A stretch of 64,000 bases of DNA from Synergistaceae bacterium (GCA_012728235.1 JAAYFL010000028.1:51924-115923); one strand, 5' to 3'. Shown: positions 9,558 through 19,955, numbered from the stretch's first letter. Numbers and translations are program-made. The notes: generated by a model from the letters alone, not told the origin.

Positions 9558-9593
9558 AAAAAGCTCTCTATACATATGTATAGAGAGCTTTTT
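9558..9593. terminator. Bidirectional terminator between the serine operon and tRNA-Val
   Basis: A perfect 36-base palindrome (core AAGCTCTC...GAGAGCTT) is flanked by A-runs on the left and T-runs on the right. It can end the plus-strand serine operon and the minus-strand tRNA-Val transcript alike. Confidence 0.85.
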
Positions 9594-9604
9594 TAATTTA
9601 TGTA

Positions 9605-9680
9605 TGGTGGGCGGTAGAGGATTTGAACCTCTGACTTCTACCATGTCAAGGTAGCGTTCTACCCCTGAACTAACCGCCCA
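9605..9680 (-). tRNA. tRNA-Val (anticodon GAC)
   Basis: The minus strand folds into a standard cloverleaf of 76 bases including an encoded CCA. The acceptor stem is TGGGCGG/CCGCCCA. The anticodon stem CTACC/GGTAG encloses the loop TTGACAT with anticodon GAC, which reads valine codons GUC and GUU. The T arm AGAGG TTCAAAT CCTCT is perfect. It has its own promoter and a shared terminator. Confidence 0.96.
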
Positions 9681-9690
9681 ACGAGAAGAT

Positions 9691-9718
9691 ATTATACAGT
9701 TTTTATAAGATAAGTCAA
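9691..9718 (-). promoter_or_regulatory. Promoter of tRNA-Val
   Basis: On the minus strand TTGACT (9718-9713), a 16-base spacer and TATAAT (9696-9691) place the transcript start about 4 bases before the tRNA 5' end. This is one of the best promoter matches in the window, as expected for a stable RNA. Confidence 0.75.
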
Positions 9719-9739
9719 TAAAACTTTCTACTCTGTTTT

Positions 9740-11236
9740 TTATTCTACGCCATAGTTTGGTGCTTCTTTTGTTATAATTACATCGTGAGGATGACTTTCT
9801 TTCATAGATGCTGCAGTAACTTGTACGAATTTAGAGTTTTTATGCATTTCATCCAAGTTGGCTGCTCCTACATAGCCCATCCCGACTCTTATACCACCAG
9901 CTAGTTGATAAATAACGGCAGATAGAGGCCCCTTATGTGGTACCATGCCTTCTATCCCTTCCGGTATAAGTTTGTCTTCTCTTGTGCCTTCTTGGAAATA
10001 ACGATCTTTGCTGCATCCTCCCTTCATGGCTCCTAGAGAACCCATGCCTCTATAACTTTTAAATGATCTGCCTTTATATATAACAGCTTCTCCAGGGCTT
10101 TCTTCTGTACCGGCAAAAAGAGAGCCAATCATTACTACATCCGCTCCTGCAGCAAGTGCTTTGACAATATCTCCCGAATACCTAATTCCTCCGTCTGCAA
10201 TGACTGTTTTGCCACGTGCATGTGCCATCTCAGCAATATTCATTATGGCTGCAACTTGAGGAACACCTATACCTGCTACTATTCTTGTAGTACAAATTGA
10301 GCCAGGCCCAATCCCTACTTTTACTCCATCAGCGCCAACCTCTATTAATGCTTCAGCCGCTTCTTTCGTGGCAATGTTACCTCCTATTAGAGGAAGATCT
10401 GGATAAAGCTTACGTAGTTTCGCAACCATGTCGATGACCATAGTAGAGTGACCATGTGCTGTATCTACTACAATTGTATCAACTCCAGCTTCAACAAGGG
10501 CAGCTGCCCTATATAGAGAGTCTGAACCAACGCCAATGGCTGCACCCACGCAAAGACGTCCATGGCTATCCTTGCTAGAAGTTGGAAATTCTCTTGCTTT
10601 TAAAATATCTTTTATAGTTATTAAGCCTTTTAATATTCCGTTTTTATCGATTATTGGAAGTTTTTCTACCTTTGTGCCCATCAATATTTTTTTTGCATCT
10701 TCCATAGTTGTACCAATAGTTGCTGTTATTAAGTTGTCTTTAGTCATAACATTAGAAATCGGTTGGTCAAGGTTTGTTACAAAACGAAGGTCACGATTTG
10801 TTATTATTCCTACTAAGCGTTTCCCTTCATCTACAACAGGAACTCCTGATATATGGTAATGTTCCATAAGAGCAACAGCATCTCTTACACTATCTTCGGG
10901 ATGGCGAAAAAACGGGTCTACTATAACACCGGATTCAGATCTTTTAACCCTATCTACTTCAATTGCTTGCTGTTCGTATGTGAGGTTTCTGTGTATTATT
11001 CCCATACCACCCTCACGGGCAATTGCTATTGCAAGACGTGCGTCTGTCACTGTATCCATAGCTGCGCTACAAATTGGGATATTTAAATTTATTTGTGAGG
11101 CAAACTTGGTCTTTAAATTAACTTTATCTGGCATAACCTCACTATATCCTGGTACTAATAAGACATCATCAAATGTAAAGCCTTTATAGTCCACAAATTT
11201 GCTGTTATATATTTCTCTTTCTTTTTTATCCATCAT
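9740..11236 (-). CDS. guaB: IMP dehydrogenase
   Basis: GuaB oxidises IMP to XMP with NAD, the committed step to guanine nucleotides. The 498-residue product has the TIM-barrel start [13 protein letters not shown] and two CBS domains at about residues 95-215. The active-site loop is [15 protein letters not shown] with the catalytic cysteine, followed by the [13 protein letters not shown] and [11 protein letters not shown] blocks. The start at 11236 follows GGAGGG by 7 bases; the longer frame starts with TTG. It is the last gene of the minus-strand run and lies 40-60 bases behind ispDF. Confidence 0.97.
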   Translation of the reverse strand: MMDKKEREIYNSKFVDYKGFTFDDVLLVPGYSEVMPDKVNLKTKFASQINLNIPICSAAMDTVTDARLAIAIAREGGMGIIHRNLTYEQQAIEVDRVKRSESGVIVDPFFRHPEDSVRDAVALMEHYHISGVPVVDEGKRLVGIITNRDLRFVTNLDQPISNVMTKDNLITATIGTTMEDAKKILMGTKVEKLPIIDKNGILKGLITIKDILKAREFPTSSKDSHGRLCVGAAIGVGSDSLYRAAALVEAGVDTIVVDTAHGHSTMVIDMVAKLRKLYPDLPLIGGNIATKEAAEALIEVGADGVKVGIGPGSICTTRIVAGIGVPQVAAIMNIAEMAHARGKTVIADGGIRYSGDIVKALAAGADVVMIGSLFAGTEESPGEAVIYKGRSFKSYRGMGSLGAMKGGCSKDRYFQEGTREDKLIPEGIEGMVPHKGPLSAVIYQLAGGIRVGMGYVGAANLDEMHKNSKFVQVTAASMKESHPHDVIITKEAPNYGVE

Positions 11237-11296
11237 TTGTAAGCCCTCCATCAAAATTATTATAGTATTATACTTTATTTTCGATTTTTTATAATC

Positions 11297-12457
11297 TCAT
11301 ATTTTAGATATAGTTGCTATTGCGTGACATATAATACATTCAGATCTACCCACACTGCCACATTCCTCTGGTGACTTTAACTTCATATTTACATTCATGT
11401 CTGATTCTAATTCTTTCAAATAAAAAAATAAAGAAGCCTTAAATTCATTAAGTTTATTTGCGAGCCTTGGGGTTTGTGCAATGAGAGTAACATCTACCCA
11501 ATTGATTCTCCAATGATTTAAATGCAATCTATCAATAACTTTTTTGAGCATTACTCCGCTATTTGCATTTTTCCACTTTGAATCAATTGCCGGAAATAAG
11601 GTACCAATGTCTGGCTCTCCCGCTGCGCCCAGTAAAGAATCCATAACAGCATGAAATACTACGTCTCCGTCCGAATGTGCCATCAATCCTAATGGCGAAT
11701 CTTCAATTTGTACTCCCGCTAGAATTAATTTACGATTAGGGACAAGTTTATGAACATCATATCCGTGTCCTACACGTACAATTCCTTTTTGCTTAGTCAT
11801 TAAAACAGCCCTTTTCCAGTCATTTTCTGTTGTTATTTTAAAATTATTTTCTTCGCCTTTAATAGTTGAAATCTTTAATCCTTCGTTTATCCATGTACTG
11901 GCTTCATCAGTATCCTGAAAAGTTGATTTTTTAAGAATATAAGCTAATCTTTCTTTTTTAAACGCTTGTGGTGTTTGTGTTATATAAACTATGTTTCTAT
12001 CAATGGTACTAATATTATCGTTTACGATTGTTTTTAGTGAATCTGTCAGTTCTAATAGAGGGATTGCTGCATCGTTCAATATGCACTCTTCCATTAAGCT
12101 TAAACACATTTCTTTTGTTAAAAAGGGCCGTGCTGCATCGTGAATTAATACATGTGAACCATATGCTGCATTAAGTGCATTACGCACAGAGGATGCACGA
12201 GTACTTCCCCCCGATACTACTCTTATAGGTAAATTATCAGTTAGTATGTTCGTTTGGAATTCATCTAAATAATTTGAAGGTACAACTAGAATTATATCAA
12301 GTTCGTTATTTTTCGGAATAAGTTGTAGCGCAATATCAAAAGACCACCTCCAAAGAGGTTTTCCTCCAAGTAATCGAAATTGTTTTAACTCTCCACCTAA
12401 ACGACTACCGGTACCAGCTGCAACTATTATAAATGACCATTTGTTTTTATTTACCAT
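11297..12457 (-). CDS. ispDF: Bifunctional IspD/IspF (MEP cytidylyltransferase / MECDP synthase)
   Basis: This protein fuses two steps of the methylerythritol-phosphate isoprenoid pathway. Residues 1-225 are IspD, with the CTP-binding loop VAAGTGSRLGGELKQF and LIHDAARPFL. Residues 228-386 are IspF, beginning VRVGHGYDVHKL, with the zinc ligands D and H, the motif LMAHSDGDVVFHAVMDSLLGA, and a C-terminal end typical of IspF. The intermediate step IspE is not in the window. ispH and ispA are. The start ATG lies 2 bases after the stop of the PIN/TRAM gene. Confidence 0.96.
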   Translation of the reverse strand: MVNKNKWSFIIVAAGTGSRLGGELKQFRLLGGKPLWRWSFDIALQLIPKNNELDIILVVPSNYLDEFQTNILTDNLPIRVVSGGSTRASSVRNALNAAYGSHVLIHDAARPFLTKEMCLSLMEECILNDAAIPLLELTDSLKTIVNDNISTIDRNIVYITQTPQAFKKERLAYILKKSTFQDTDEASTWINEGLKISTIKGEENNFKITTENDWKRAVLMTKQKGIVRVGHGYDVHKLVPNRKLILAGVQIEDSPLGLMAHSDGDVVFHAVMDSLLGAAGEPDIGTLFPAIDSKWKNANSGVMLKKVIDRLHLNHWRINWVDVTLIAQTPRLANKLNEFKASLFFYLKELESDMNVNMKLKSPEECGSVGRSECIICHAIATISKI

Positions 12458-12459
12458 TT

Positions 12460-13392
12460 TTATATTTCTATTCGTCCAAAAACCATTCTTCCGGCAGAGG
12501 TTTGTAGGATTGAAGTTACTGTGATTTTTACACGTTCACCTATATGTTTATAGCCGTCCTCAACCACAAGCATCGTCCCATCATTAAGGTATCCTATGCC
12601 CTGTTGATTTTCTTTACCAGCTCTTAAAATTTCTACTTCTACATTTTCTCCGGGCAATAAAATAGGTTTTAATGAATTTGTAAGATCATTTACGTTGAGA
12701 ACTGAGACTCCCTCAATTTGGGCTATTTGGCTAAGGTTATAGTCAGTAGTGATAATTTTAGCCTTTATTTTTTTTGCAAGAGCAACTAAAGCATCGTCAA
12801 CGTTTTCTCTTTCTAAGTCTTGTAGCTTTGTTTCTGATATCTCTATTTTTATTGTTTTTAATTTTTGTAATTCAGTAACGACGGTCATGCCTCGCCTACC
12901 CTTAGTTCGTCTTAATGGATCTGTAGAATCAGCTATCCTTTGTAGTTCAGTCAAGATAAATCTTGGAAGAACAATGCTGCCTTCTAAAAAGCCGGTTAGT
13001 GCTACATCAAGAATTCTTCCGTCTATTATTGCACTTGTATCAAGAATTTTGGATGGTGAATGATCTTTTTTAAAAGTTGTAACACAATGATTTGAAAAAT
13101 CAATCCGTTTCAAATCATTATGGTCGCTATGTAACAGGCTATTTTTTACTTCAAGCTTATTTAAAAAAAAACTACTAAGCCTAAATAAGAGAGGTGTAAG
13201 AAGTATACCCAAGGTTATAAATAAGATTAATATAAAAGCTGTAAGTAATGTGTGGTGAAATGAATCGAACATTAAAAATAAATCTTTAATGTTATTACTT
13301 TCAGAAATTTTGTAACCGATAATAGCAAATATAAATATAACAATAATTTTAGCAATTTTTTTGTAAATATTAATAACTTTATAGTTAACCAC
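12460..13392 (-). CDS. PIN/TRAM domain protein (YacL-like putative RNase)
   Basis: The 310-residue membrane protein has two N-terminal transmembrane segments (about residues 12-28 and 48-70). A PIN nuclease domain begins DTSAIIDGRI near residue 118 and keeps the later acids VDDALVALAK and TTDYN. A C-terminal TRAM domain covers about residues 245-310. It resembles Bacillus YacL, commonly found beside ispD/ispF as here. PIN domains are metal-dependent RNases; the target is unknown. The start is GTG at 13392, preceded by GGAGGGG. Confidence 0.88.
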   Translation of the reverse strand: MVNYKVINIYKKIAKIIVIFIFAIIGYKISESNNIKDLFLMFDSFHHTLLTAFILILFITLGILLTPLLFRLSSFFLNKLEVKNSLLHSDHNDLKRIDFSNHCVTTFKKDHSPSKILDTSAIIDGRILDVALTGFLEGSIVLPRFILTELQRIADSTDPLRRTKGRRGMTVVTELQKLKTIKIEISETKLQDLERENVDDALVALAKKIKAKIITTDYNLSQIAQIEGVSVLNVNDLTNSLKPILLPGENVEVEILRAGKENQQGIGYLNDGTMLVVEDGYKHIGERVKITVTSILQTSAGRMVFGRIEI

Positions 13393-13447
13393 ATATTCCC
13401 CTCCTTTTATAAAAAATATCTCCTAAACAAAAAGCGTCTTATAATGT

Positions 13448-14047
13448 CTATAACATTTCTTTTCTAGATTCTAATGCCATATGTAACGTTACTCTGTCAG
13501 CAAAACCAATGCTACCGCCAACGGGAAGGCCATAAGAAAGTCTAGATATTTTAATGGGCAAATCTTTCAGTGCGTCTTGTACCGCAAATGCAGTTAAATC
13601 GCCCTCGACTCTTGGAGATGTAGCTAAAATTAATTCTTGAATTTTAAGTTCATTTATTCTTCTTCGAAGTTTTTGTAAACTTTCAATTGGTATTTCTTTA
13701 TCTTCTAAAGGAGAGCTCTGTCCTCCTAAAACATGATAGAGCCCAGTAAAAATGCCTGCTTGTTCAATAGCAACGCAGTCTTCATCTGTTTCTACAACAC
13801 AGATACAGCTTCTATTTCTTGTTTCATCTCTACATATAGAACAAGGGTTAATATCAGTTATATTTCCACATTCAGAACAGTGAGAAACTTCTTTAGCAAG
13901 ATTAATTAAGCTACTAGCAAAATCTTCAATCCAATTAGTATCGTGTCTTAAAACGTAAAAAACCATACGTCTTGCTGACTTCTCACCTATTCCAGGCAGC
14001 TTGCTCCAAAGTTTTATTAATTTTTGCACAGAACTAGGTAATGACAA
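13448..14047 (-). CDS. recR: Recombination protein RecR
   Basis: RecR works with RecO and RecF to load RecA at single-stranded gaps. The 199-residue product has the helix-hairpin-helix LPGIGEKSARRM, a zinc finger (CSECGNITDINPCSIC), and a Toprim domain with VVETDEDCVAIE. I chose the TTG start at 14047, 6 bases after AAGAGG and 10 bases past the ybaB stop. It gives the usual family length. The longer frame starts with another TTG inside ybaB and lacks a ribosome-binding site. ybaB-recR is a classic pair; dnaX, the usual upstream neighbour, is absent. Confidence 0.93.
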   Translation of the reverse strand: MSLPSSVQKLIKLWSKLPGIGEKSARRMVFYVLRHDTNWIEDFASSLINLAKEVSHCSECGNITDINPCSICRDETRNRSCICVVETDEDCVAIEQAGIFTGLYHVLGGQSSPLEDKEIPIESLQKLRRRINELKIQELILATSPRVEGDLTAFAVQDALKDLPIKISRLSYGLPVGGSIGFADRVTLHMALESRKEML

Positions 14048-14057
14048 AATAAGCCTC

Positions 14058-14369
14058 TTATATCCAGTTAGGTAAATCTCCAAAATTTTGGGAGATTGAA
14101 TTAATGTTTTTATTAGAAATATCTTCTTTTTTTAAGATTGCATCTTTTAAAGCAGCAAGAACTAAATCTTCTAACATTTCTATATCATCTGAATTTACTA
14201 CTTCGGGGGATATGGAGACAGATAAGGCTTCTCCGTTGCCATTCATTTCTATTTTTACCATGCCACCCCCAGCTTCCCCTATTATAATTTTTTGCGAAAG
14301 CTCTTTTTGCATTTTATCCATTTGTTCTTGTAAAATTTTTGCTTGTTTTAAAAGTTTATCCATTTTCAT
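14058..14369 (-). CDS. YbaB/EbfC family nucleoid-associated protein
   Basis: This small DNA-binding protein (103 residues) has the family core MDKLLKQAKILQEQMDKMQ, then a beta-rich part (GGGMVKIEMNGNGE), and the conserved ending LEDLVLAALKDAI. YbaB dimers bind DNA and are linked to recombination through the adjacent recR. AAGGAG lies 8 bases before the ATG. Its exact cellular role is not known. Confidence 0.93.
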   Translation of the reverse strand: MKMDKLLKQAKILQEQMDKMQKELSQKIIIGEAGGGMVKIEMNGNGEALSVSISPEVVNSDDIEMLEDLVLAALKDAILKKEDISNKNINSISQNFGDLPNWI

Positions 14370-14432
14370 ATTTAGGTCTCCTTATTTTTTATTCATATTT
14401 TTTCAGAAAGCATTAATTGTCTGATACTAACA

Positions 14433-16166
14433 CTAATTTTCGTCTTTATATATATCAATATGTAGAGCAGTTAAAAGCACGAAAAAAAGAAATAAAGGGA
14501 GCTTTATAACTCGTTTCCAGCGCCATGGTTCCTGTTTTAGTCTATACAACCATTCTAACCCTAATTTTTGCCAAATTTTTGGGGCTCTTTTTAAATTTCC
14601 AGCTAAAATATCTAGAGTTCCGCCAACACCTATTCCAAGTGCTGCATTTGTTTTATAAAGCCAATCATTAAGCCAATACTCTTGTTTAGGTACTCCTAAT
14701 CCGACAAGAAGTATTTTTGCGTTGCTATTAGCAATTTCGTTACAAATTTTCTCAGATTCTTCATCTTTAAAGAATCCGTCCTGTAATCCTGAAATAATAA
14801 TTCCAGGAAATTTTTGTGTCAGTGATTCAGCTGCTTTCTGAGCAACGCCTGGTTTGCCACCGAGCAACCAAATGCCCCATCCTTCAAAAGCTGCACGTTG
14901 GCATAAATGTTCCGTAAATTCGCAACCTGGAATTCTTTCTTGAATTCTATTGCCTAATATTCTTAACGCTGTTATTAAGCCAAATCCATCAGGTAAGACT
15001 AATTCAGCTTCTTTTATAATATTTCGGTACTTTTTGTCTTTCCTGCTGCGAAGTGCTGCAAGAGCGTCAGGAGTGACTATCATCTTTGGAGCACATTTCG
15101 ATGTAATCCAATGTTGAACTTGTGTTATGGCATAATTGAGAGATATATTGTCTATAGTTATCCCCCATATTTGAGGTCGTCTATTATATTCCTTTAAATT
15201 GACTCTATATTCTAAATTAAAATAAACGTTGATTACAGTTAAAATAAAGACACTAGAAACAAAAAGCAAAAATAATATATACATATTTGATTGAATTAAA
15301 GCCACAATTATGGCTGTAAAACAACAAATTCTAGAAACAATAGATATACTTGTTACATGATCTTTATTAGACTTAATTAGTTTCCTATAAAAAATAAAAT
15401 TTCCGGTAGGATTAGCAGAAAAGGAAGCACTAATAACACTTAACAATGTTTCTAGTATGGGAAGAGCAAAGAATCCTAGTGGAATAAATGCAAGGTTATA
15501 AAATGTAATGCCTTTACTTACTCCGAATATTGATATGCCTGCGAAAAGAGTGCCCCAAAGAGCGGTTAATGGCTCTGTTAACCTTCTATAAGGATGTATA
15601 TGTCTATTCCAAAAAACGATTAAAAAAATAAGACCTGTAATGCATATCTGCGAAACATCCAGCAAGTTGTTTGAAGAAAATAATATTACTGCTGAAATAA
15701 GGGTCCAGCTAACAGTAAGAAGTACCCCCGCCATACCTGGGTTTTCATCTAATTCTTGAAAAAAAACTGGGAAAATACCGAGCCATAATGTGCTAATTAA
15801 AATAGATAGAAAATAAGATAGGTAGTAATACTCCCCTTGAGAAAATTCAACAAAAGCTATACGTGGTCCCAAAAGAGAAAAACCTAATCCGACAAAAAAG
15901 TAAAGAAAACGTAAGTTTTTGCCTCTTGATACTTTTTGACAAAAACCAACACATGCAGCAACAACACCTGCAGCTATGGTAACTCGTAGAGGGCCATCTG
16001 GAGCCCAAATCCCACAAAGTGCCCAAGCTGCAATTAACGTTATATCTTTTAAATAATAGTACTGGTCGCTTTCGAGATATTTTTTAAAAAACTTTTGTAT
16101 AAAAATACAAAGAACAGCGACAAATAAAACCATACCTATATTCGTTAAATATAAGTCGTTATACAT
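14433..16166 (-). CDS. Fusion of WecA-like membrane domain with WecG/TagA/CpsF glycosyltransferase (GT26)
   Basis: The 577-residue protein has two halves. Residues 1 to about 325 are ten or so membrane segments that resemble the polyprenyl-phosphate glycosylphosphotransferase (WecA/MraY) fold, for example PILETLLSVISAS where WecA has its conserved LDT block. I do not see the DD motif or the HxxHH motif that active enzymes carry. Residues 335-577 are a GT26 transferase with MIVTPDALAALRSR, LPDGFGLI, GVPKQEYWL and the C-terminal LGLEWLYRLKQEPWR. GT26 enzymes add N-acetylmannosamine-type sugars to lipid-linked intermediates. It probably works on an exported cell-surface glycan (inference). Confidence 0.83.
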   Translation of the reverse strand: MYNDLYLTNIGMVLFVAVLCIFIQKFFKKYLESDQYYYLKDITLIAAWALCGIWAPDGPLRVTIAAGVVAACVGFCQKVSRGKNLRFLYFFVGLGFSLLGPRIAFVEFSQGEYYYLSYFLSILISTLWLGIFPVFFQELDENPGMAGVLLTVSWTLISAVILFSSNNLLDVSQICITGLIFLIVFWNRHIHPYRRLTEPLTALWGTLFAGISIFGVSKGITFYNLAFIPLGFFALPILETLLSVISASFSANPTGNFIFYRKLIKSNKDHVTSISIVSRICCFTAIIVALIQSNMYILFLLFVSSVFILTVINVYFNLEYRVNLKEYNRRPQIWGITIDNISLNYAITQVQHWITSKCAPKMIVTPDALAALRSRKDKKYRNIIKEAELVLPDGFGLITALRILGNRIQERIPGCEFTEHLCQRAAFEGWGIWLLGGKPGVAQKAAESLTQKFPGIIISGLQDGFFKDEESEKICNEIANSNAKILLVGLGVPKQEYWLNDWLYKTNAALGIGVGGTLDILAGNLKRAPKIWQKLGLEWLYRLKQEPWRWKRVIKLPLFLFFVLLTALHIDIYKDEN

Positions 16167-16231
16167 GTGTCTTGACCTCGATATGCTTTTTTGTTAGTTA
16201 TTATTGATAATAATTCTATAGTTATTAGAAA

Positions 16232-17506
16232 TTAGCCTATTTTTTCTAGTCCATCAACATATGAACGAAGTGCTTTTGGAACAGTTATGCTTCCATCTTC
16301 ATTTTGATAATTCTCCACTATGGCAATCAAACATCTTCCTATTGCAACACCTGAGCCATTTAGCGTGTGAACAAAACGGGTTTTAGTCCCTTTTATAGGT
16401 CTATACTTTATGTTCATCCTACGTGCTTGGAAATCTTCACAATTACTGCAAGAACTTATTTCTCTATAATTATTTTGACTTGGCAGCCAAACTTCAATAT
16501 CGTAAGTTTTCGATGCACCAAAACCAATGTCTCCTGAGCTGAGACATACCACTCTATATGGTATGTCAAGAAGTTTCAAAACTTCTTCTGCACATTTTGT
16601 GAGATGTTCAAGTTCTTGATAGCTTGTTTCTGGAGATGTTAATTTTACTAATTCAACCTTATCAAATTGATGTTGACGTATCATTCCTCTCATATCGCGC
16701 CCATAACTACCTGCTTCTCTGCGAAAGCATGGTGTATATGCACATAAGTACCTTGGCAAATCTGCTTCATTTAGTATTTCGTTTGCATAAAGGTTAGTTA
16801 GCGGGACTTCTGCTGTTGGAATCAACCATAAATCGTCATTTACACACCGATATAAATCTTCTGAAAACTTAGGTAATTGCCCCGTACCAGTCATAGTTTT
16901 AGTATTTACCAATATAGGTGGCATTACTTCTGTAAATGCGTGTTTTTTTGTATGTAGGTCAAGCATAAAATTTATTAAGCCTCTTACAAGCCTTGCACCT
17001 TCTGCAAACATGACAGTAAACCGGCTTTCAGCTATTTTTACACCTCTTTCGAAATCCATTAACCCTAGAGGTTCACATATTTCCCAATGCGGCTTAGGTT
17101 GAAAATTAAATTGCTTAGGAGTGCCAAATTTTCTAATCTCTAAGTTAAAAGTTTCATCTTTACCTATTGGCACTGAATCGTGTATTTTATTAGGAATTCT
17201 TAAAGCTAAATCATCGAGTGCTCGTTGTACATCAGAGGCCCTCTCATCAAGACCTTTTACTTCTTCCCCTAGTTCCCTCATTTCATCTATAAGGGGCTGC
17301 GGATGCTCGCCTTCTTTTTTAAGATTAGCTATTTTTTTAGCCCCTATATTACGTTTCTCTTTTAAAACTTCTACTTCAGATAGAATCTTTTTTCGTTGTG
17401 AGTCTAACTCTATATACTTGGCCAGAGGGAAATTGTAATCATTTCGGTTTTGTAATAAGGTTGCAACATCGTCAGTATGTTCCCGTATCCACTTCTGATC
17501 GAGCAT
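16232..17506 (-). CDS. serS: Seryl-tRNA synthetase
   Basis: SerS charges tRNA-Ser, and also tRNA-Sec, with serine. The 424-residue class II enzyme begins with MLDQKWIREH and a long antiparallel coiled coil (about residues 25-105). It has motif 2 CFRREAGSYGRDMRGMIRQH and motif 3 SGVAIGRCLIAIVENYQ. A tRNA-Sec is encoded at 30641-30737, so this enzyme is the expected source of Ser-tRNA-Sec. Its ATG overlaps the ribH stop codon (TAATG), implying coupled translation. Confidence 0.97.
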   Translation of the reverse strand: MLDQKWIREHTDDVATLLQNRNDYNFPLAKYIELDSQRKKILSEVEVLKEKRNIGAKKIANLKKEGEHPQPLIDEMRELGEEVKGLDERASDVQRALDDLALRIPNKIHDSVPIGKDETFNLEIRKFGTPKQFNFQPKPHWEICEPLGLMDFERGVKIAESRFTVMFAEGARLVRGLINFMLDLHTKKHAFTEVMPPILVNTKTMTGTGQLPKFSEDLYRCVNDDLWLIPTAEVPLTNLYANEILNEADLPRYLCAYTPCFRREAGSYGRDMRGMIRQHQFDKVELVKLTSPETSYQELEHLTKCAEEVLKLLDIPYRVVCLSSGDIGFGASKTYDIEVWLPSQNNYREISSCSNCEDFQARRMNIKYRPIKGTKTRFVHTLNGSGVAIGRCLIAIVENYQNEDGSITVPKALRSYVDGLEKIG

Positions 17507-17994
17507 TACTTATTACATCCTTCAATTAAAGATCGGGTTTCCTTTAAAACATTTGCAGCTTCTAGTGCAGCGAGCGCACTCTCCGCACCTTTATTTCCCG
17601 CTTTACTCCCCGACCTCATTAGAGCCTGTTCAAGGGTATCACAAGTTATGACCCCAAATGTAACTGGTATTTTTTGCTCTAAAGCTATCAGCGCTAGTCC
17701 CTTAGCCGTTTCATTTGCAATATATTCGTTGTGTGACGTATCTCCTTTTATGACAGCCCCTAATGCAATAATGGCGTCATATTTGCCAGTTAATGCTATT
17801 TCTTTTGCTATTAAGGGTTGTTCCCATGCTCCGGGTGTCCAGAAAAGATCAATGTCTTGGTGTTTAACGTCGTGACGTACAAGAGCATCTTTAGCACCTT
17901 CAATTAGTTTGCTAGTAATAAGTTCATTGAAACGCGAAGCTATTATTGCAAACCTTAGGCCTGTTCCTATCATTTTGCCTTCTATAACTCTCAT
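17506..17994 (-). CDS. ribH: 6,7-dimethyl-8-ribityllumazine synthase
   Basis: RibH condenses the ribityl-aminopyrimidine with dihydroxybutanone phosphate to lumazine. The 162-residue product has FAIIASRFNELITSKL at the N-terminus, WTPGAWEQPL, the active-site region GAVIKGDTSHNEY and GVITCDTLEQA. The length is normal. It is the last gene of the riboflavin set and overlaps serS by one base. Confidence 0.97.
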   Translation of the reverse strand: MRVIEGKMIGTGLRFAIIASRFNELITSKLIEGAKDALVRHDVKHQDIDLFWTPGAWEQPLIAKEIALTGKYDAIIALGAVIKGDTSHNEYIANETAKGLALIALEQKIPVTFGVITCDTLEQALMRSGSKAGNKGAESALAALEAANVLKETRSLIEGCNK

Positions 17995-18039
17995 AATTAC
18001 ATCTCCTTTAAACTTCTTATTGTGTTATTGTAAGTTCTA

Positions 18040-19275
18040 TTAAATATTTTTGTTATCATTGTTAATTGGGGCAGTTTTATAAAAGTGTCCCATTTTACAA
18101 ATCTTTGTATTTATATATTTTTCATTATACTGATTAGCTGGAATCTCAATAGGAACTCGTTCTGTTATCTCAAGTCCATAACCAGCAAGGCCTTTTATTT
18201 TTACGGGATTATTTGTAAGTAATTTAATTTTACTTAACCCCAAATCAACAAGTATTTGGGCTCCTACACCATAATCTCTGAGATCAGGAGGGAATCCTAG
18301 TGCTTCATTTGCTTCAACTGTATCTAACCCTTGTTCTTGTAATTCATAAGCTTTTAATTTTGGAAGTAACCCTATTCCACGCCCTTCTTGTCTCATATAT
18401 AAAAGTACGCCACATCCAACTTCTTCTATCATTTTCATAGCAGTATGTAACTGAGGTCCACAATCACATCGAAGAGATCCTAGTAAATCTCCGGTAAGAC
18501 ACTCAGAATGTACTCGTACTAATACTGCGTTTTTATTATTTTTTATATCACCCTTTACAAGAGCTAGGTGTATGGCTTCTGTATTGTTTCCGTATGGGTT
18601 TGTATAGGCGTGACAGACAAAATTTCCCCATATTGTAGGAAGTTTTATTGAAACCTCTTTTTTTACAAATTTTTCTTTTGTTATTCTATATTTTATGAGA
18701 TTTTCTATAGAGATTATTTTTAAATCATTTTCTTCTGCAAACTTTTCCAGCTGCGGTAGTCGAGCCATAGTTCCGTCGTCATTCATAATTTCACATATTA
18801 CAGCAGCTTCAAACAGTCCCGCCATTCTGACCAAATCAGTGGAAGCTTCTGTATGACCTGCTCTTTTTAAAACCCCGCCTCTATTTGCTATAAGTGGAAA
18901 AATATGTCCAGGCCTTCGAAAATCACTGGGTTTTGAGTTAGGATTAGCTAGTATTCTTGCAGTTGAAGCTCTTTCAAAAGCTGATATGCCTGTTTTGCTA
19001 TTTTTGTCATCTACTGATATTGTAAAATCGGTGCCATATTTGTCTGTGTTATTTTTCACCATAGAACTTAAATCTAATCTTTCTGCATGTTTAGCAGCAA
19101 TCGGAACACAGACCAGTCCCCTGGCAAACTTAACCATAAAGTTAATGTCTGCAGCCTGGCAGCATTCAGCAGCCATAACAAGGTCTCCTTCGTTTTCCCT
19201 GTTCTCATCATCAACGATAATAATCATTTTTCCATTTTTTATATCACTTATAGCTTCTTCTATCGTATTAAACAT
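18040..19275 (-). CDS. ribBA: Bifunctional DHBP synthase / GTP cyclohydrolase II
   Basis: RibBA provides both precursors of riboflavin. Residues 1-200 are the dihydroxybutanone phosphate synthase, with [16 protein letters not shown] and GHTEASTDL. The second half is GTP cyclohydrolase II, with the zinc cysteines in [19 protein letters not shown] and the motif QEGRGIGLL. The ATG at 19275 follows GGAGG by 10 bases and gives 411 residues. The longer frame starts with TTG inside ribE. Both halves appear complete. Confidence 0.97.
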   Translation of the reverse strand: MFNTIEEAISDIKNGKMIIIVDDENRENEGDLVMAAECCQAADINFMVKFARGLVCVPIAAKHAERLDLSSMVKNNTDKYGTDFTISVDDKNSKTGISAFERASTARILANPNSKPSDFRRPGHIFPLIANRGGVLKRAGHTEASTDLVRMAGLFEAAVICEIMNDDGTMARLPQLEKFAEENDLKIISIENLIKYRITKEKFVKKEVSIKLPTIWGNFVCHAYTNPYGNNTEAIHLALVKGDIKNNKNAVLVRVHSECLTGDLLGSLRCDCGPQLHTAMKMIEEVGCGVLLYMRQEGRGIGLLPKLKAYELQEQGLDTVEANEALGFPPDLRDYGVGAQILVDLGLSKIKLLTNNPVKIKGLAGYGLEITERVPIEIPANQYNEKYINTKICKMGHFYKTAPINNDNKNI

Positions 19276-19289
19276 TTCAGATGGTCCTC

Positions 19290-19955
19290 CTATATCCAAC
19301 CATAATTTTCAAGTTCATCCCATGTAAGAGAATCGTTTTCTGACATCTCGTTTTTATCTGATTTTTTCATTTTTAAATATCTTAGCACATACTTACCTAA
19401 CATATCAGTTTCAATATTTACTGTATCTCCATTCTTCAAAGACAAAAAAGTTGTGTCAGTTAGTGTCGTTGGTATGAGTCCAACTGTAAAATTATTATTT
19501 TCTATTTCTATTACTGTTAGACTTATTCCATTAATTGCAATAGAACCCTTAGGTATAATTTCTTCCAGCATTTTTTTTTCAGATACCGTAAAGGTGTATT
19601 TCTTTGTCTTTCCATAAGATTCAATTTTTGAAACCTTTGCGGTTCCATCCACATGCCCTGATACAAAATGCCCATCTAAGCGCATATTTAAGCGCATAGC
19701 TCGTTCAAGATTTACACGCGAACCATGCGTTAGTTCACCAAAATTAGTACGAATAAGAGTCTCTTTCATTATCTCGACATAAAAAGACGTAATATCTTTG
19801 TTTACAACAGTACTACAAGCCCCATCTATAGATACAGAGTCGCCTCTTTTGAGTTCGTTCGATATTTTGGGTGCACTTATTCCTAATAATAAAACGTCAT
19901 TTTTCTGTTGAGTCAAATTAACAATACCAACAGTTTCTATAATTCCGGTGAACAT
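19290..19955 (-). CDS. ribE: Riboflavin synthase, alpha subunit
   Basis: This enzyme dismutates two lumazines to riboflavin. The 221-residue product shows the internal duplication of the family: [10 protein letters not shown] opens the first barrel, with [10 protein letters not shown]. The second barrel has [12 protein letters not shown] and [10 protein letters not shown]. The C-terminal 20 residues are an acidic extension ([14 protein letters not shown]) beyond the usual core. The start overlaps the end of ribD by 19 bases. Confidence 0.96.
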   Translation of the reverse strand: MFTGIIETVGIVNLTQQKNDVLLLGISAPKISNELKRGDSVSIDGACSTVVNKDITSFYVEIMKETLIRTNFGELTHGSRVNLERAMRLNMRLDGHFVSGHVDGTAKVSKIESYGKTKKYTFTVSEKKMLEEIIPKGSIAINGISLTVIEIENNNFTVGLIPTTLTDTTFLSLKNGDTVNIETDMLGKYVLRYLKMKKSDKNEMSENDSLTWDELENYGWI

